A DNA stretch of 64,000 nt from NCBI RefSeq assembly GCF_002966125.1, contig NZ_CP027062.1:682001-746000 (forward strand), in the 5' to 3' direction. Shown in pieces: positions 35,483-45,261 of the stretch (its first letter is position 1; each line of letters opens with the position of its first letter). A program made the position numbers and the translations under genes. The notes under the pieces were generated by a model. That model was not told where the DNA came from and made no database searches. It saw nothing but the letters and a program-made list of their open reading frames with translations. This stretch comes from Pukyongia salina. GTDB lineage: Bacteria > Bacteroidota > Bacteroidia > Flavobacteriales > Flavobacteriaceae.

Positions 35483-36239
35483 CCAGCGGGAATTAGCTCC
35501 GCTGAGTCCCAACTTATACAAAGTCAACAGCAAAACAAAATCCGCCATAAGGCGGATCAATTTTTTTATTCCTCAACCTTTAAAGACCAATCCAGCGGGA
35601 ATTAGCTCCGCTGAGTCCCAACTTCTACAAAGTCAACAGCAAAACCAAATCCGCCATATGGCGGATCACTTTTTTTATTCCTCAACCTTTAAAGACGAAT
35701 CCAGCGGGAATTAGCTCCGCTGAGTCCCCACTTCTACAAAGTCAACAGCAAAACCAAATCCGCCATAAGGCGGATCAATTTTTTTATTCCTCAACCATTA
35801 AAGACCAATCCAGCGGGAATTAGCTCCGCTGAGTCCCCACTTCTACAAAGTCAACATTAAAACCAAATCCGCCATATGGCGGATCAATTTTTTTATTCCT
35901 TAACCATTCAAGATGATTCCAGCGGGAATTAGCTCCGCTGAGTCCCCACTTCTACAAAGTCAACAGCAAAACCAAATCCGCCATATGGCGGATCAATTTT
36001 TTTATTCCTCAACCATTAAAGACCAATCCAGCGGGAATTAGCTCCGCTGAGTCCCAACTTCTACAAAGTCAACATTAAAACCAAATCCGCCATAAGGCGG
36101 ATCAATTTTTTTATTCCTCAACCATTAAAGACCAATCCAGCGGGAATTAGCTCCGCTGAGTCCCAACTTCTACAAAGTCAACATTAAAACCAAATCCGCC
36201 ATAAGGCGGATCACTTTTTTTATTCCTCAACCATTCAGT
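35483..36239. repeat. seven tandem copies of a 109-bp double-hairpin repeat
   Basis: The block CCAGCGGGAATTAGCTCCGC recurs at 35483, 35592, 35701, 35810, 35919, 36028 and 36137, an exact 109-bp period. Each unit holds hairpin 1 (CAGCGG paired with CCGCTG) and, about 45 bases on, hairpin 2 (ATCCGCC, loop ATAA or ATAT, GGCGGAT) followed by seven or so T, like an intrinsic terminator reading plus. Between them is a conserved ACTTCTACAAAGTCAACA linker. Copies differ at a few linked sites (CCCAAC/CCCCAC, AGC/ATT, loop, CCTTT/CCATT). There is no ORF and no clear promoter inside. The array sits between convergent transcription units: the 172-aa membrane protein and two tRNA genes. Confidence 0.92.
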
Positions 36240-36266
36240 AAGCAAGCTTACTTCAGGTTTCGGAAT

Positions 36267-36296
36267 AAAAAAACCGAATCTTTCGATCCGGTTTTT
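36267..36296 (-). terminator. terminator of the tRNA transcript
   Basis: On the minus strand AAAACCG...CGGTTTT forms a stem with one mismatch around a GATC-type pairing and runs into seven T. It lies just after the tRNA-Leu 3' end. Confidence 0.65.
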
Positions 36297-36305
36297 ATGT
36301 ATTGG

Positions 36306-36391
36306 TACAGAAGGCGGGACTTGAACCCGCACGGGCATTGCTGCCCATTGGATTTTAAGTCCAACGTGTCTACCAATTCCACCACTTCTGC
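36306..36391 (-). tRNA. tRNA-Leu (anticodon UAA)
   Basis: The minus strand gives acceptor stem GCAGAAG/CTTCTGT, D-arm GTGGAATTGGTAGACAC, anticodon stem-loop TTGGA CTTAAAA TCCAA (anticodon TAA), a long variable arm TGGGCAGCAATGCCCG as in class II tRNAs, and T-arm GCGGGTTCAAGTCCCGC. CCA is encoded next (36303-36305). It decodes UUA leucine codons. Confidence 0.95.
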
Positions 36392-36427
36392 ATCAGACTT
36401 AAAAAGCCGAAAATATTCGGCTCCTTG

Positions 36428-36500
36428 AGCGAAAAACGGGATTCGAACCCGCGACCTCCACCTTGGCAAGGTGGCGCTCTACCAACTGAGCTATTTTCGC
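36428..36500 (-). tRNA. tRNA-Gly (anticodon GCC)
   Basis: 73 bases: acceptor GCGAAAA/TTTTCGC, D-arm GCTCAGTTGGTAGAGC, anticodon arm CCACC TTGCCAA GGTGG (anticodon GCC), T-arm GCGGG TTCGAAT CCCGT; discriminator T and no encoded CCA. It lies 36 bp upstream of tRNA-Leu with a small GCCGAA/TTCGGC hairpin between them; the two are probably processed from one transcript. Confidence 0.95.
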
Positions 36501-36581
36501 GAATTATAAGAACGTACTTAACGAGTTAAGCGGAGGCAAATTTAAAACTTTTGACACAAAACAAAAGCCTTTTCAAAAAAT

Positions 36582-39197
36582 TTATTTCTTAGACCGCATC
36601 GAAGCATTCCGTTGTAACATCCGCTTGATCTCATTGAGTTTCATTAAGGCTTCCACCGGGGTAAGCGTGTCTATATCTATATCGAGGATCTCTTCACGCA
36701 ATTCTTCCAGTAGCGGATCGTCAAGCTTAAAGAAACTTAACTGCATTTCCTCTTTGGAAACTTTACGGATCTCATCCGTTAGTTCTTCAGAGGCATGTGA
36801 TTTCTCCAGCCTTTTCAACATTCGGTTGGCCCGGTGTAGCACCTGTTGAGGCATACCGGCCATTTTGGCCACATGAATTCCGAAGCTATGATGCGACCCT
36901 CCCGGTACCAACTTCCGAAGAAATAATACATTATCCTTCAACTCTTTTACCGAAACATTATAATTCTTTATACGCTCGAAGGTTTCGGTCATTTCATTTA
37001 ATTCGTGATAATGGGTTGCGAATAGCGTTTTTGCCCTGGATGGATGTTCATGTAAATATTCACTTATCGCCCAGGCTATCGATATCCCGTCGTACGTACT
37101 CGTCCCCCGCCCAATCTCATCCAGAAGCACCAGGCTTCTTTCAGAAATATTATTAAGGATACTGGCGGTTTCATTCATTTCAACCATAAAGGTAGACTCC
37201 CCCATCGAAATATTATCGCTGGCCCCTACCCTGGTAAATATCTTATCCACACAACCCATCCGCACAGCAGCGGCCGGAACAAAACTTCCCATCTGTGCCA
37301 GCAACACGATGAGGGCGGTTTGGCGCAGTATAGCCGATTTACCACTCATATTGGGCCCGGTGATCATGATGATCTGCTGGTTGTCACGGTCTAAGAAAAC
37401 GTCATTAGCAATAAACGGCGAATCCGGAGGGAGTTGCTGCTCGATCACAGGATGCCGACCATCTTTTATGTCGAGATCGAAACTTTCGTCCAGCAGCGGT
37501 CGGGTATAGTTGTGCAATTTTGCCTGGGTAGCAAAAGAAGACAGACAATCCAGCCTGGCGATAAGGCCGGCAGTATGCTGCACGGTCCCTATAAATTGTT
37601 GCATCCAATCCAGTAAATTCTGAAATAACTGCTGCTCCAGCAAAAGGATCTTTTCTTCAGCCCCAAGGATCTTGGCCTCGTACTCCTTTAGCTCTTCTGT
37701 AATGTAGCGCTCTGCACTTACCAGGGTTTGCTTCCTAATCCAATCTTCAGGCACCTTGTCCTTATGGGTATTCCTTACCTCAATATAATAACCAAACACA
37801 TTGTTGGACGCGATCTTCAGGCTACCGATCCCCGTTCTGGCAGCTTCCCTCTCTAACATTGCATCCAGGTAATCTTTTCCTCCAGTGGCTATAGACCGCA
37901 ATTCGTCAAGCTCGGTAGAAACTCCCGCCGCAATAACATTTCCCTTTAAAATATTTACGGGCGCCTCTTCGAACAAGGTCTCCTTAATTTTTTCACGTAG
38001 CGCCGGACAATCATTAAGCTGTTCCCCTATAAGTTTTAGAGCATTATTTTCTGAATGAATTGCCAAGGCCTTGACCGCGACAACAGCCTCCAGAGAGTTC
38101 TTGAGTTGTATCACTTCCCTCGGATTAATCTTCGCGGTTGCGGTCTTAGAAACCAGCCGTTCCAGATCCCCAATGCGCTTGGTATGCATCTGAAATTTAT
38201 CCAAAATTTCGGGATGATCTATTAAAAAGCTTACCACTTCATGCCGCTCCATGATCTTCTCCTGATCCTTCAACGGCAAGGCGAGCCACCGCTTTATCAT
38301 CCTTCCTCCCATTGGAGAAATGGTCTTATCGATTACATCCAGCAGAGTTACTGCATTCTCCTGATGCGAATGATATAGCTCCAGGTTACGGATGGTGAAC
38401 TTATCCATCCAAACATAGGCATCTTCGGCAATACGGTTAATCTTGGTAATATGCCCCAGTTTATCGTGTCGGGTCTCACCCAGATAATGCAAAGCGGCTC
38501 CAGCAGCGATAATTCCACTTTCAAGCTCCTCCACTCCAAACCCTTTCAGGCTGGCAGTTCCGAATTGTTTCTGAAGTGTTTCCCGGGCATAGTCTTGCTG
38601 AAAAACCCAGTCTTCTAAATAAAAAGTGTGAAAGTTATCTCCGAAAGTTTCACTGAACTGACGTCGTTTTTGTTTGCTGAAAAGTATTTCGGAAGGTTTG
38701 AAATTCTGAAGTAGCTTATCTACATACTCCGAATTCCCTTCAGAAGTTAAAAATTCACCAGTGGAAACGTCCAGAAAGGAAACTCCAATCGATATATTTC
38801 CGAAGTACACTGCAGCCAGGAAATTATTAGATTTACTTTGGAGGATATCATCATTAAATGCCACCCCCGGAGTAACCAGCTCGGTAACCCCGCGTTTCAC
38901 GATCTTCTTGGTTTGTTTTGGGTCTTCCAACTGATCGCAAATGGCAACCCTGCAACCGGCCATCACTAACTTTGGCAGATAGGTATGTAACGAATGATGT
39001 GGAAATCCGGCCAGTTCGGTCATATCACCACCATTGTTCCTGGCAGTGAGAGTGATATTCAATATCCCGGCAGCCTTTACAGCATCTTCTCCAAAGGTCT
39101 CGTAGAAATCGCCCACACGAAACAATAGCAAGGCATCGGGATATTTCGCCTTGATGCCGTTATATTGACCCATTAATGGTGTGACTTTCTTCGCCAT
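36582..39197 (-). CDS. mutS: DNA mismatch repair protein MutS
   Basis: 871 residues from the ATG at 39197 ([20 protein letters not shown]); the frame is open 90 bp further upstream but that stretch is not MutS-like. The mismatch-reading F-x-E motif is in [13 protein letters not shown] at the N-terminus. The lever and clamp region is in the middle. The ATPase has Walker [15 protein letters not shown], Walker [17 protein letters not shown] and the DNFSMGEST-type loop [15 protein letters not shown], then the ATHYHEL switch. It recognises mismatches and recruits MutL. It diverges from a SpoU methyltransferase gene and lies upstream of the tRNAs on the same strand. Confidence 0.97.
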   Translation of the reverse strand: MAKKVTPLMGQYNGIKAKYPDALLLFRVGDFYETFGEDAVKAAGILNITLTARNNGGDMTELAGFPHHSLHTYLPKLVMAGCRVAICDQLEDPKQTKKIVKRGVTELVTPGVAFNDDILQSKSNNFLAAVYFGNISIGVSFLDVSTGEFLTSEGNSEYVDKLLQNFKPSEILFSKQKRRQFSETFGDNFHTFYLEDWVFQQDYARETLQKQFGTASLKGFGVEELESGIIAAGAALHYLGETRHDKLGHITKINRIAEDAYVWMDKFTIRNLELYHSHQENAVTLLDVIDKTISPMGGRMIKRWLALPLKDQEKIMERHEVVSFLIDHPEILDKFQMHTKRIGDLERLVSKTATAKINPREVIQLKNSLEAVVAVKALAIHSENNALKLIGEQLNDCPALREKIKETLFEEAPVNILKGNVIAAGVSTELDELRSIATGGKDYLDAMLEREAARTGIGSLKIASNNVFGYYIEVRNTHKDKVPEDWIRKQTLVSAERYITEELKEYEAKILGAEEKILLLEQQLFQNLLDWMQQFIGTVQHTAGLIARLDCLSSFATQAKLHNYTRPLLDESFDLDIKDGRHPVIEQQLPPDSPFIANDVFLDRDNQQIIMITGPNMSGKSAILRQTALIVLLAQMGSFVPAAAVRMGCVDKIFTRVGASDNISMGESTFMVEMNETASILNNISERSLVLLDEIGRGTSTYDGISIAWAISEYLHEHPSRAKTLFATHYHELNEMTETFERIKNYNVSVKELKDNVLFLRKLVPGGSHHSFGIHVAKMAGMPQQVLHRANRMLKRLEKSHASEELTDEIRKVSKEEMQLSFFKLDDPLLEELREEILDIDIDTLTPVEALMKLNEIKRMLQRNASMRSKK

Positions 39198-39303
39198 ATT
39201 CACATCTACTGCTGAACTTATAAAAATATATAAATCGCTTTGGCCTGAAAAATTTATCCCTCCCCTTTTATTCCGTTTTATTAACAAAAAAGTTTAAAAA
39301 AAG

Positions 39304-39311
39304 TACCTTTG
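39304..39311 (+). promoter_or_regulatory. candidate -7 promoter element of the SpoU methyltransferase gene
   Basis: TACCTTTG matches TAnnTTTG, only 10 bp before the ATG at 39322, implying a very short or absent 5' leader. Confidence 0.4.
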
Positions 39312-39321
39312 ACCTCAACTT

Positions 39322-39858
39322 ATGAAACACCGTAAATTAAAGAATAGCGAACTCAACAGATTATCACCCCACCAGTATAAGCAAGCGGAGAAGTCGCCCA
39401 TTATTATCATTCTGGATAATATTAGGAGCTTAAACAATATTGGATCGGTATTTCGAACTTCCGATGCATTTTTGATAAGGAAGATCTACCTCTGCGGAAT
39501 AACCGCCACCCCTCCGCATAAGGATATTCAAAAAACCGCATTGGGAGCAACAGAGAGTGTAAACTGGGAATACCGGAAAAACACCCTGGATCTGGTGAAG
39601 GAACTTCAGCAGGAAGAAATAAAAGTTATCGCGATCGAACAGGCAGAGGACGCGGTACTGCTTAACGAACTTGAAGTAAAAGCCGGAGAGACTTATGCGG
39701 TGATCTTTGGTAATGAAGTAAAGGGCGTACAGCAGGATGTGGTATCGGCCTGTGATACGGTGGTAGAGATCCCACAGTATGGAACCAAACATTCACTCAA
39801 TATCGCAGTTAGCGCGGGGGTGGTGATCTGGGATCTTTTCTCGAAAATCCACAGCTAA
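39322..39858 (+). CDS. SpoU/TrmH-family RNA 2'-O-methyltransferase
   Basis: 178 residues, a bare SPOUT domain without the L30e-like extension. The three SpoU motifs are present: NIRSLNNIGSVFRTSDAF (motif 1), VIFGNEVKGV (motif 2) and EIPQYGTKHSLNIAVSAGVV (motif 3), which together form the knotted SAM site. It methylates a ribose 2'-OH in tRNA or rRNA; the short form could be a TrmH/TrmL-like tRNA enzyme. The target cannot be read from sequence. It converges on the folK fusion with a 3-bp gap. Confidence 0.9.
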   Translation: MKHRKLKNSELNRLSPHQYKQAEKSPIIIILDNIRSLNNIGSVFRTSDAFLIRKIYLCGITATPPHKDIQKTALGATESVNWEYRKNTLDLVKELQQEEIKVIAIEQAEDAVLLNELEVKAGETYAVIFGNEVKGVQQDVVSACDTVVEIPQYGTKHSLNIAVSAGVVIWDLFSKIHS

Positions 39859-39861
39859 CTT

Positions 39862-40992
39862 TTAACCGAGCATTTCTTTAATGATACCCAGATAATCCTT
39901 TCGGTTCCGCACAAAATCTTTTTCGGATATATCTATAATGCGGATATTACTGTCGTGCTGGGATTTTATGAATTCGAAATATCCATCGTGGATCTTTTTC
40001 AAATACTCTTCTTTGATGCTCTTTTCATAGCTGCGACCACGTTTCTTTATATTATCGAGTAAACGATCTGTTTTCTGATACAGATATACATAAACATCGG
40101 GCTTGGGCAATTCTTTGTGCATGATGTGGAATAGTTTTTTGTACAAACTGAATTCTTCTTCAGCCAGGGTGACCTTGGCAAAAATGAGGGATTTATAGAC
40201 ATCATAATCTGCCACCACACAATCCTTGAACAGATCGAATTGCGTGATATCCTCCAATAGCTGCTGGTAGCGGTCTGCCAGGAAAGACATTTCCAAGGGA
40301 AATGCATAGCGAGACGGATCTTCATAGAATTTTGGCAGGAAAGGGTTCTCCTGAAATCGTTCGAGGATGAGTTTTGCGTTGAAATCTTCTGCCAGTTTCG
40401 ATGCCAGGCTTGTCTTCCCAACTCCTATATTTCCTTCTATGGCAATATAATTGTATTTGGCCAGGTCGTAGTCCTGTTTAGGGTTTCGAAGCCATTTCGA
40501 TTGTTTCTCGATCACACTCTTATCTTCGGTTTCTGCCAAAAGCCTGATCATATTCTTTTTTAGTGACGGATGCTCGAAAGTGGGGTTCAATTCGGCCATG
40601 GGCTGCAAAACAAAACGTCTATTGTGTAATTGGGGATGGGGTATGCAGAGCTTCTTGGTTTTTTTCACAAGGTCTTCCACAAACAGGATGTCGATATCGA
40701 TAGGCCGGGATGAATAATTTGAAGATGAGTTTCGTTCCCGCCCCTGAGATTTTTCTATCCTAAGTACGGCTTCAAGGAGCTTGTTGGGCGACATATTTGT
40801 TTTTACACGGAGAGCACAATTTAGAAAATCGTCACCTTCAAATCCCAACGCGGGAGTTTTAAATACCGATGAGATCTTTTCTATGGCCCCTATTTCTTCG
40901 AAAATAGAATTCACCGCTTGCTGCAAATATTCAAACTTATTGCCCATATTACTGCCTAAAGACAGGTATACATGTTGAAGCGGTTTGCTCAA
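39862..40992 (-). CDS. folK: folK (HPPK) fused to deoxynucleoside kinase
   Basis: 376 residues with two enzymes. Residues 1-about 150 are 6-hydroxymethyl-dihydropterin pyrophosphokinase: YLSLGSNMGNKFEYLQQAV, FLNCALRVKT and SRPIDIDILFVEDL. From about 180, YIAIEGNIGVGKTSLASKLA is the P-loop of the deoxyadenosine/deoxyguanosine kinase family, with LEMSFLADRYQQL and IKKRGRSYEKSI (lid). It combines a step of folate synthesis with purine deoxynucleoside salvage. Such fusions are seen in other Flavobacteriia, so it is probably not an assembly artefact. thyA, folA and nupC in the same window touch the same pools but are not linked in one operon. Confidence 0.93.
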   Translation of the reverse strand: MSKPLQHVYLSLGSNMGNKFEYLQQAVNSIFEEIGAIEKISSVFKTPALGFEGDDFLNCALRVKTNMSPNKLLEAVLRIEKSQGRERNSSSNYSSRPIDIDILFVEDLVKKTKKLCIPHPQLHNRRFVLQPMAELNPTFEHPSLKKNMIRLLAETEDKSVIEKQSKWLRNPKQDYDLAKYNYIAIEGNIGVGKTSLASKLAEDFNAKLILERFQENPFLPKFYEDPSRYAFPLEMSFLADRYQQLLEDITQFDLFKDCVVADYDVYKSLIFAKVTLAEEEFSLYKKLFHIMHKELPKPDVYVYLYQKTDRLLDNIKKRGRSYEKSIKEEYLKKIHDGYFEFIKSQHDSNIRIIDISEKDFVRNRKDYLGIIKEMLG

Positions 40993-41046
40993 GGGATCAA
41001 TTTTAACATTTAAGACGAATTTAAGGAAAAGAAAACGTACAACAAG

Positions 41047-41054
41047 TAACTTTG
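41047..41054 (+). promoter_or_regulatory. candidate -7 promoter element for the queuosine transporter operon
   Basis: TAACTTTG matches TAnnTTTG, 13 bp before the ATG; the leader would be too short for a riboswitch. Confidence 0.4.
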
Positions 41055-41067
41055 AGTTTATAACTTT

Positions 41068-41787
41068 ATGCTTGTGGCGAAACTCACTCTTAAAGACAGA
41101 CTACTGGCACAACGTATATACCTCATTTTGGGGGCTTTGTTTATAGCGTCCCTGGTAGTATCAAACCTTATCTTTCAGAAGTTCTTTTCGTTCGATTTCT
41201 TCGGAATTTACACTTTCGAACTTTCTGTAGGCATACTGCCATATCCTATAACCTTTCTTATTACCGATATAATAAGCGAGGTTTACGGAAAACGGAAGGC
41301 CAACCAGGTTGTAACCGCCGGGATCTTCGCCTCCGTGTTTTCAATGGGTATTATATACGTCTCGAGTGCGGTAACGGCCACCGAATGGAGTCCGGTTAGC
41401 GATGCCCTGTTCGATAAGGTATTTGGAGCCACCGTCGTTGCAGTATTTGCCTCAATGATGGCGTATTTACTGGCTCAATACATAGACATTTCGATCTTCC
41501 ATTTTTGGAAGCGACTCACCAGGGGAAAGCATCTGTGGTTGCGAAATAACTTCTCAACCTTTTTGTCTCAGTTTGTAGACACCTTTACTGTTCTGGTACT
41601 ACTGTGCAGTTTCGGAAAGATAGAATGGCATCTCTTTGCAGGCTTGCTGTTGAGTGGATTTCTCTTTAAGGTATTGGTCGCCGCAGCAGACACACCATTT
41701 TTATACGCAGCGGTCTATGTTTTACGAAGACGCTTTGGATTGAAAGTTGGTGAAGAAATTGACCTTGAAAAAGAAGAAATAAAATGA
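41068..41787 (+). CDS. queuosine precursor transporter (VUT family, YhhQ-like)
   Basis: 239 residues, six hydrophobic helices. Diagnostic are GILPYPITFLITDIISEVYGK (residues about 52-72) and WLRNNFSTFLSQFVDTFTV (about 156-174). E. coli YhhQ imports preQ0/preQ1 or related deazapurines for tRNA queuosine. The C-terminal tail is acidic and cytoplasmic. The stop overlaps the AsmA-like gene (ATGA), so the two are cotranscribed. Confidence 0.9.
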   Translation: MLVAKLTLKDRLLAQRIYLILGALFIASLVVSNLIFQKFFSFDFFGIYTFELSVGILPYPITFLITDIISEVYGKRKANQVVTAGIFASVFSMGIIYVSSAVTATEWSPVSDALFDKVFGATVVAVFASMMAYLLAQYIDISIFHFWKRLTRGKHLWLRNNFSTFLSQFVDTFTVLVLLCSFGKIEWHLFAGLLLSGFLFKVLVAAADTPFLYAAVYVLRRRFGLKVGEEIDLEKEEIK

Positions 41788-44423
41788 AAAAAATATTAAA
41801 AATAACAGGAGTATTACTAGGGCTCATTGTCCTTGTTTTATTGCTTGCTCCATTCCTATTTAAAGGGACCCTGGAAAACCTACTCAAAAAGAATCTCAAC
41901 AATAACCTGAACGCAGTCGTGGAATGGGAATCTATGGATCTTAGTTTGTTTAGCAGTTTTCCCGATGCCGCGGTAAAGATCAAGAATTTCAGTGTGGTTA
42001 ATTATGCTCCTTTTGTAGGAGATACTCTGGCCAGCGGGAAACAGATCACTCTGGATATGGGTATAACTCAATTGTTCAAATCCAGTAACGACGCCATAGT
42101 GATCAATGCCCTCGGGCTGGATGACGCACGAGTGAATATTGTAGTGGATTCTCTGGGGCGGGCCAACTACGACATCACCAAGACAAAGGACCCTTCCGAA
42201 GAAAACACAGAAACAACAGAAGGGTTTACATTTAACCTTCAGGGTTATCAAATAAACAATACCGAAATTAACTACATGGATGAGCTTAGTAAGACCTATT
42301 TAAGTCTTACCGAGGTAAATCACAGTGGGAATGGTGATTTCTCACTGGCTCAGTCTAAGCTGGATACCGATACCGATGCCGTTGTTTCCCTTAAAATTGG
42401 TGAAGTGTCCTATTTAACCAACAACATCATTTCCCTGGATGCACTTATTCAGATGGATTTAGAAAGCCAAAAATATACCTTCCTTGAAAATGAGGCAAGG
42501 GTGAACGAACTACCCCTCACCTTCGATGGATTTGTGCAGGTAAATGAGGATAATACCGAAATGGACCTGAGCTTTAAAACGCCATCATCCGATTTTAGAA
42601 ATTTCCTGGCGGTGATGCCAAGGGAATATGTTAAGGATCTCGAGGGAGTCGCAACCACAGGAGATTTTAGTGTAAAGGGCATGCTGAAGGGTAAAGTGGA
42701 CGACGATCACATCCCTATGATGGATATTGCTGTAAGGAGTAGCAATGCTTCCTTTAAATATCCAGATCTGCCCAAGGCCGTTCGAAATATAAGTATTGAT
42801 GCGCAACTTAAAAACGATACCGGACTAGCCGAAGACACCTATCTCAATATAGGCGGACTTACTTTTAAGATCGACGACGAGATTTTTTCGGCGAACGGAA
42901 GCATTAGAAATCTCACAAAAAATGCCCTGGTGAACATGGCGATGAAAGGCACGCTGGACCTGTCTAAGATCGACCAGGTACTCCCGGTCGAACTGGATCA
43001 GCAGCTTAGCGGCGTTTTCAAAGCAGATGTGAGAACAAATTTCGATATGGCCTCCATCGAGAACGAACAATATCAAAGTATACAAACCTATGGAACGGCG
43101 AGCTTGTCTGATTTTTCGTATAAAGATCCCGATTTTAAGAACGAGATAAAGATAGAGACGGTGTCTATGGATCTTTCCCCTGGAAATATTCAGCTGAATG
43201 AGATGAAGGGAAGCACCGGAGAAACAGACATTTCGGCAACAGGAACCATACAGAACCTGGTGCCATGGATCATGGCCAAACAAGATCTGAAAGGCCGCTT
43301 TAATGTGAAATCGAATACCTTTAACTTAAACGATTTTAAATCGGCCGATACCGAAACCGCCAGCACATCAGGAAAATCGGCAATCACCACCGAAAGCGAC
43401 GAACAGATCAAGATACCCGATTTTCTGGATGCAACACTGGATTTTACAGCCATGAAAGTGATCTACGACGATATCACCCTGAACAATGCTTCCGGAACCG
43501 TGAGTATAAAGGAGGAAACCGCAAATCTTAATAATGTAAAGTCGGATCTTTTTGGCGGGAATGCTGCACTTTCGGGTAATGTATCCACCAGATCGAAAAC
43601 CCCAACCTTTACTATGGACCTTGATCTTAGTAAGATCAACATATCGGAGTCTTTTCGCAAATTGGAGTTATTGAAATATCTGGCACCTATCGCAAACGCC
43701 CTGGACGGCGACCTAAATACCCGTATTCAGCTTAAAGGTGTGCTAAATGACAACCTTACTCCCGATTTGAAATCCCTTGCCGGAAATGCCGCCGCCCAGA
43801 TCCTCACAGCCGAACTTTCAACCGAAAGGACTCCCGTTCTAGCCAGGTTAGGTGAAAAAGCTCCTTTCCTCCAGTTGGACAAATTGAGTTTAAGAGATTT
43901 GTCGACGGCATTTACCTTCAATAACGGAAAAATAGAGGTAAAACCTTTTAGCTTCGATGTAAAAGGAGTTGAAGTTACCGCCTCGGGAAGTCATAGCCTG
44001 GATAAAAGTATGTCTTATACCCTCGATATGCAGGTGCCTGCCAGGTATTTGGGAAGCGATGTCACTCAATTACTTTCAAAACTGGATCCGGCAGACGCTA
44101 ACAATATGACGGTAAATATACCGGTAGGAGTAAGCGGAACCGTGACCTCTCCTAATATTTCTGTTAATATGCAATCTGCTGTTACTCAGCTTACCAATAA
44201 GCTGATAGAAAAGCAAAAACAAGAGCTTAAAAACAAGGGTACGGATATCCTGAAAGACTTGTTAGGCGGGGGAAATTCGAATAGTAACACCCAGGGGAAT
44301 AACAGCGATCCTAAAGATCCCAAGAAAACAGATCCGGTCACTACCGATCCAGAAAAAGTGGTAAAGGGATTGCTGGGAGATCTGCTAAAGGGAACGAAAA
44401 AGAAAGATAGCGTGAACAACTAA
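41784..44423 (+). CDS. AsmA-like protein
   Basis: 879 residues. A single N-terminal membrane anchor (LKITGVLLGLIVLVLLLAPFLF) is followed by LENLLKKNLNNNLNAVVEWE and a long, beta-rich periplasmic chain; an AsmA_2-type C-terminal region at about 590-800 includes GDLNTRIQLKGVLNDNLTP and VTASGSHSLDKSMSYTLDMQ. AsmA/TamB relatives bridge the periplasm and are thought to move lipids to the outer membrane. The tail is low-complexity (Asn, Asp, Lys, Pro, Thr). It overlaps the transporter gene by 4 bp and abuts the end of the convergent DUF2797 gene. Confidence 0.88.
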   Translation: MKKILKITGVLLGLIVLVLLLAPFLFKGTLENLLKKNLNNNLNAVVEWESMDLSLFSSFPDAAVKIKNFSVVNYAPFVGDTLASGKQITLDMGITQLFKSSNDAIVINALGLDDARVNIVVDSLGRANYDITKTKDPSEENTETTEGFTFNLQGYQINNTEINYMDELSKTYLSLTEVNHSGNGDFSLAQSKLDTDTDAVVSLKIGEVSYLTNNIISLDALIQMDLESQKYTFLENEARVNELPLTFDGFVQVNEDNTEMDLSFKTPSSDFRNFLAVMPREYVKDLEGVATTGDFSVKGMLKGKVDDDHIPMMDIAVRSSNASFKYPDLPKAVRNISIDAQLKNDTGLAEDTYLNIGGLTFKIDDEIFSANGSIRNLTKNALVNMAMKGTLDLSKIDQVLPVELDQQLSGVFKADVRTNFDMASIENEQYQSIQTYGTASLSDFSYKDPDFKNEIKIETVSMDLSPGNIQLNEMKGSTGETDISATGTIQNLVPWIMAKQDLKGRFNVKSNTFNLNDFKSADTETASTSGKSAITTESDEQIKIPDFLDATLDFTAMKVIYDDITLNNASGTVSIKEETANLNNVKSDLFGGNAALSGNVSTRSKTPTFTMDLDLSKINISESFRKLELLKYLAPIANALDGDLNTRIQLKGVLNDNLTPDLKSLAGNAAAQILTAELSTERTPVLARLGEKAPFLQLDKLSLRDLSTAFTFNNGKIEVKPFSFDVKGVEVTASGSHSLDKSMSYTLDMQVPARYLGSDVTQLLSKLDPADANNMTVNIPVGVSGTVTSPNISVNMQSAVTQLTNKLIEKQKQELKNKGTDILKDLLGGGNSNSNTQGNNSDPKDPKKTDPVTTDPEKVVKGLLGDLLKGTKKKDSVNN

Positions 44424-45218
44424 TTAATTCACCGAGATCTCCACTACATAGCCTTCATTACTTCTCACATTAAAGACGGTATTGTCTTCGAAAATGAGAT
44501 ATTGCCCTTTGATACCTTTAAGCACTCCCGTAAAATCCGGGGTTTTGTCAAGATTTAGGCTTTTGGGCTTCTCGGGATACTGCAATACAGGAAACTCGAG
44601 GTTGGTTTCCGTATTATTGGCAATATAATATTCTCTGGCTTCCTCCGGAATAAATGGTTCCAGCTTAGATCTCCAATCGGCCAGATCCTCGTCTTTTATA
44701 TCGTTCTTGAGCATCGCCCGCCAGTTCGTCTTATCGCTTACATGATCCTTTAAGGCTAATTCGGTAATTCCTGCCAGGTAACGATTTGGTACTTCCACGA
44801 TCTCTATGGCTTCGTGGGCTCCCTGGTCGATCCATCGAGTGGGGATCTGACTTTTACGCGTAACACCAACTTTTACACTGCTGCTGTTCGCCAAATAAAC
44901 AACGTGTGGTTGAATTTGCACTTTTTTCTCATACTCCAGATCCCGGTCCTCAACATCGAGGTGCGCCTTGCTCAATTCTGGGCGGATCACCCAGTCTGCT
45001 GCCTGGGGAACCAGGTAAAAGCAGTCGTAGCAAAAGCCCATTCGGAAGATCTTTTTATCAAGGCCACAGTTAAGGCATTGGTATTTTCTGAAAGAAATTG
45101 AAACCGCTCTATCCAGTAACTGATTCATATTCAGAAAGTCATTTTCAAAGACCAGATAGTATTGAATTGGTGATCCGTTTTCGGTTTGCATCTTCGTAAG
45201 AACACCGCTGTATTTCAT
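44424..45218 (-). CDS. DUF2797 family protein
   Basis: 264 residues from the ATG at 45218 (MKYSGVLTKMQTENG); upstream frame extension would overlap the GH3 promoter area and lacks similarity to the start of this family. Motifs: the CLNCGLDKKIFRMGFCYDC knuckle (four Cys, probable zinc site, residues about 54-72), then VYLANSSSVKVGVTRKSQIP and RWIDQGAHEAIEI, which resemble a GIY-YIG-like fold. Function unknown. It is divergent from the GH3 gene with a 43-bp gap and converges on the AsmA-like gene with no gap. Confidence 0.88.
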   Translation of the reverse strand: MKYSGVLTKMQTENGSPIQYYLVFENDFLNMNQLLDRAVSISFRKYQCLNCGLDKKIFRMGFCYDCFYLVPQAADWVIRPELSKAHLDVEDRDLEYEKKVQIQPHVVYLANSSSVKVGVTRKSQIPTRWIDQGAHEAIEIVEVPNRYLAGITELALKDHVSDKTNWRAMLKNDIKDEDLADWRSKLEPFIPEEAREYYIANNTETNLEFPVLQYPEKPKSLNLDKTPDFTGVLKGIKGQYLIFEDNTVFNVRSNEGYVVEISVN

Positions 45219-45261
45219 AAAAAAGAAATTGCTATTTTTATGGAATAAAGATAGGGTAATT

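Noticed and set aside
35483-36239. CRISPR array
   Set aside because: The period is constant at 109 bp and the whole unit is conserved; there are no unique spacers and no cas genes.
36303-36500. Integration site at the tRNA genes
   Set aside because: No integrase and no partial tRNA copy found; the nearby 109-bp repeats do not match a tRNA 3' end.
40993-41067. PreQ1 riboswitch before the queuosine precursor transporter
   Set aside because: The -7 element lies 13 bp before the ATG, leaving no room for a leader, and no preQ1-like pseudoknot is visible.
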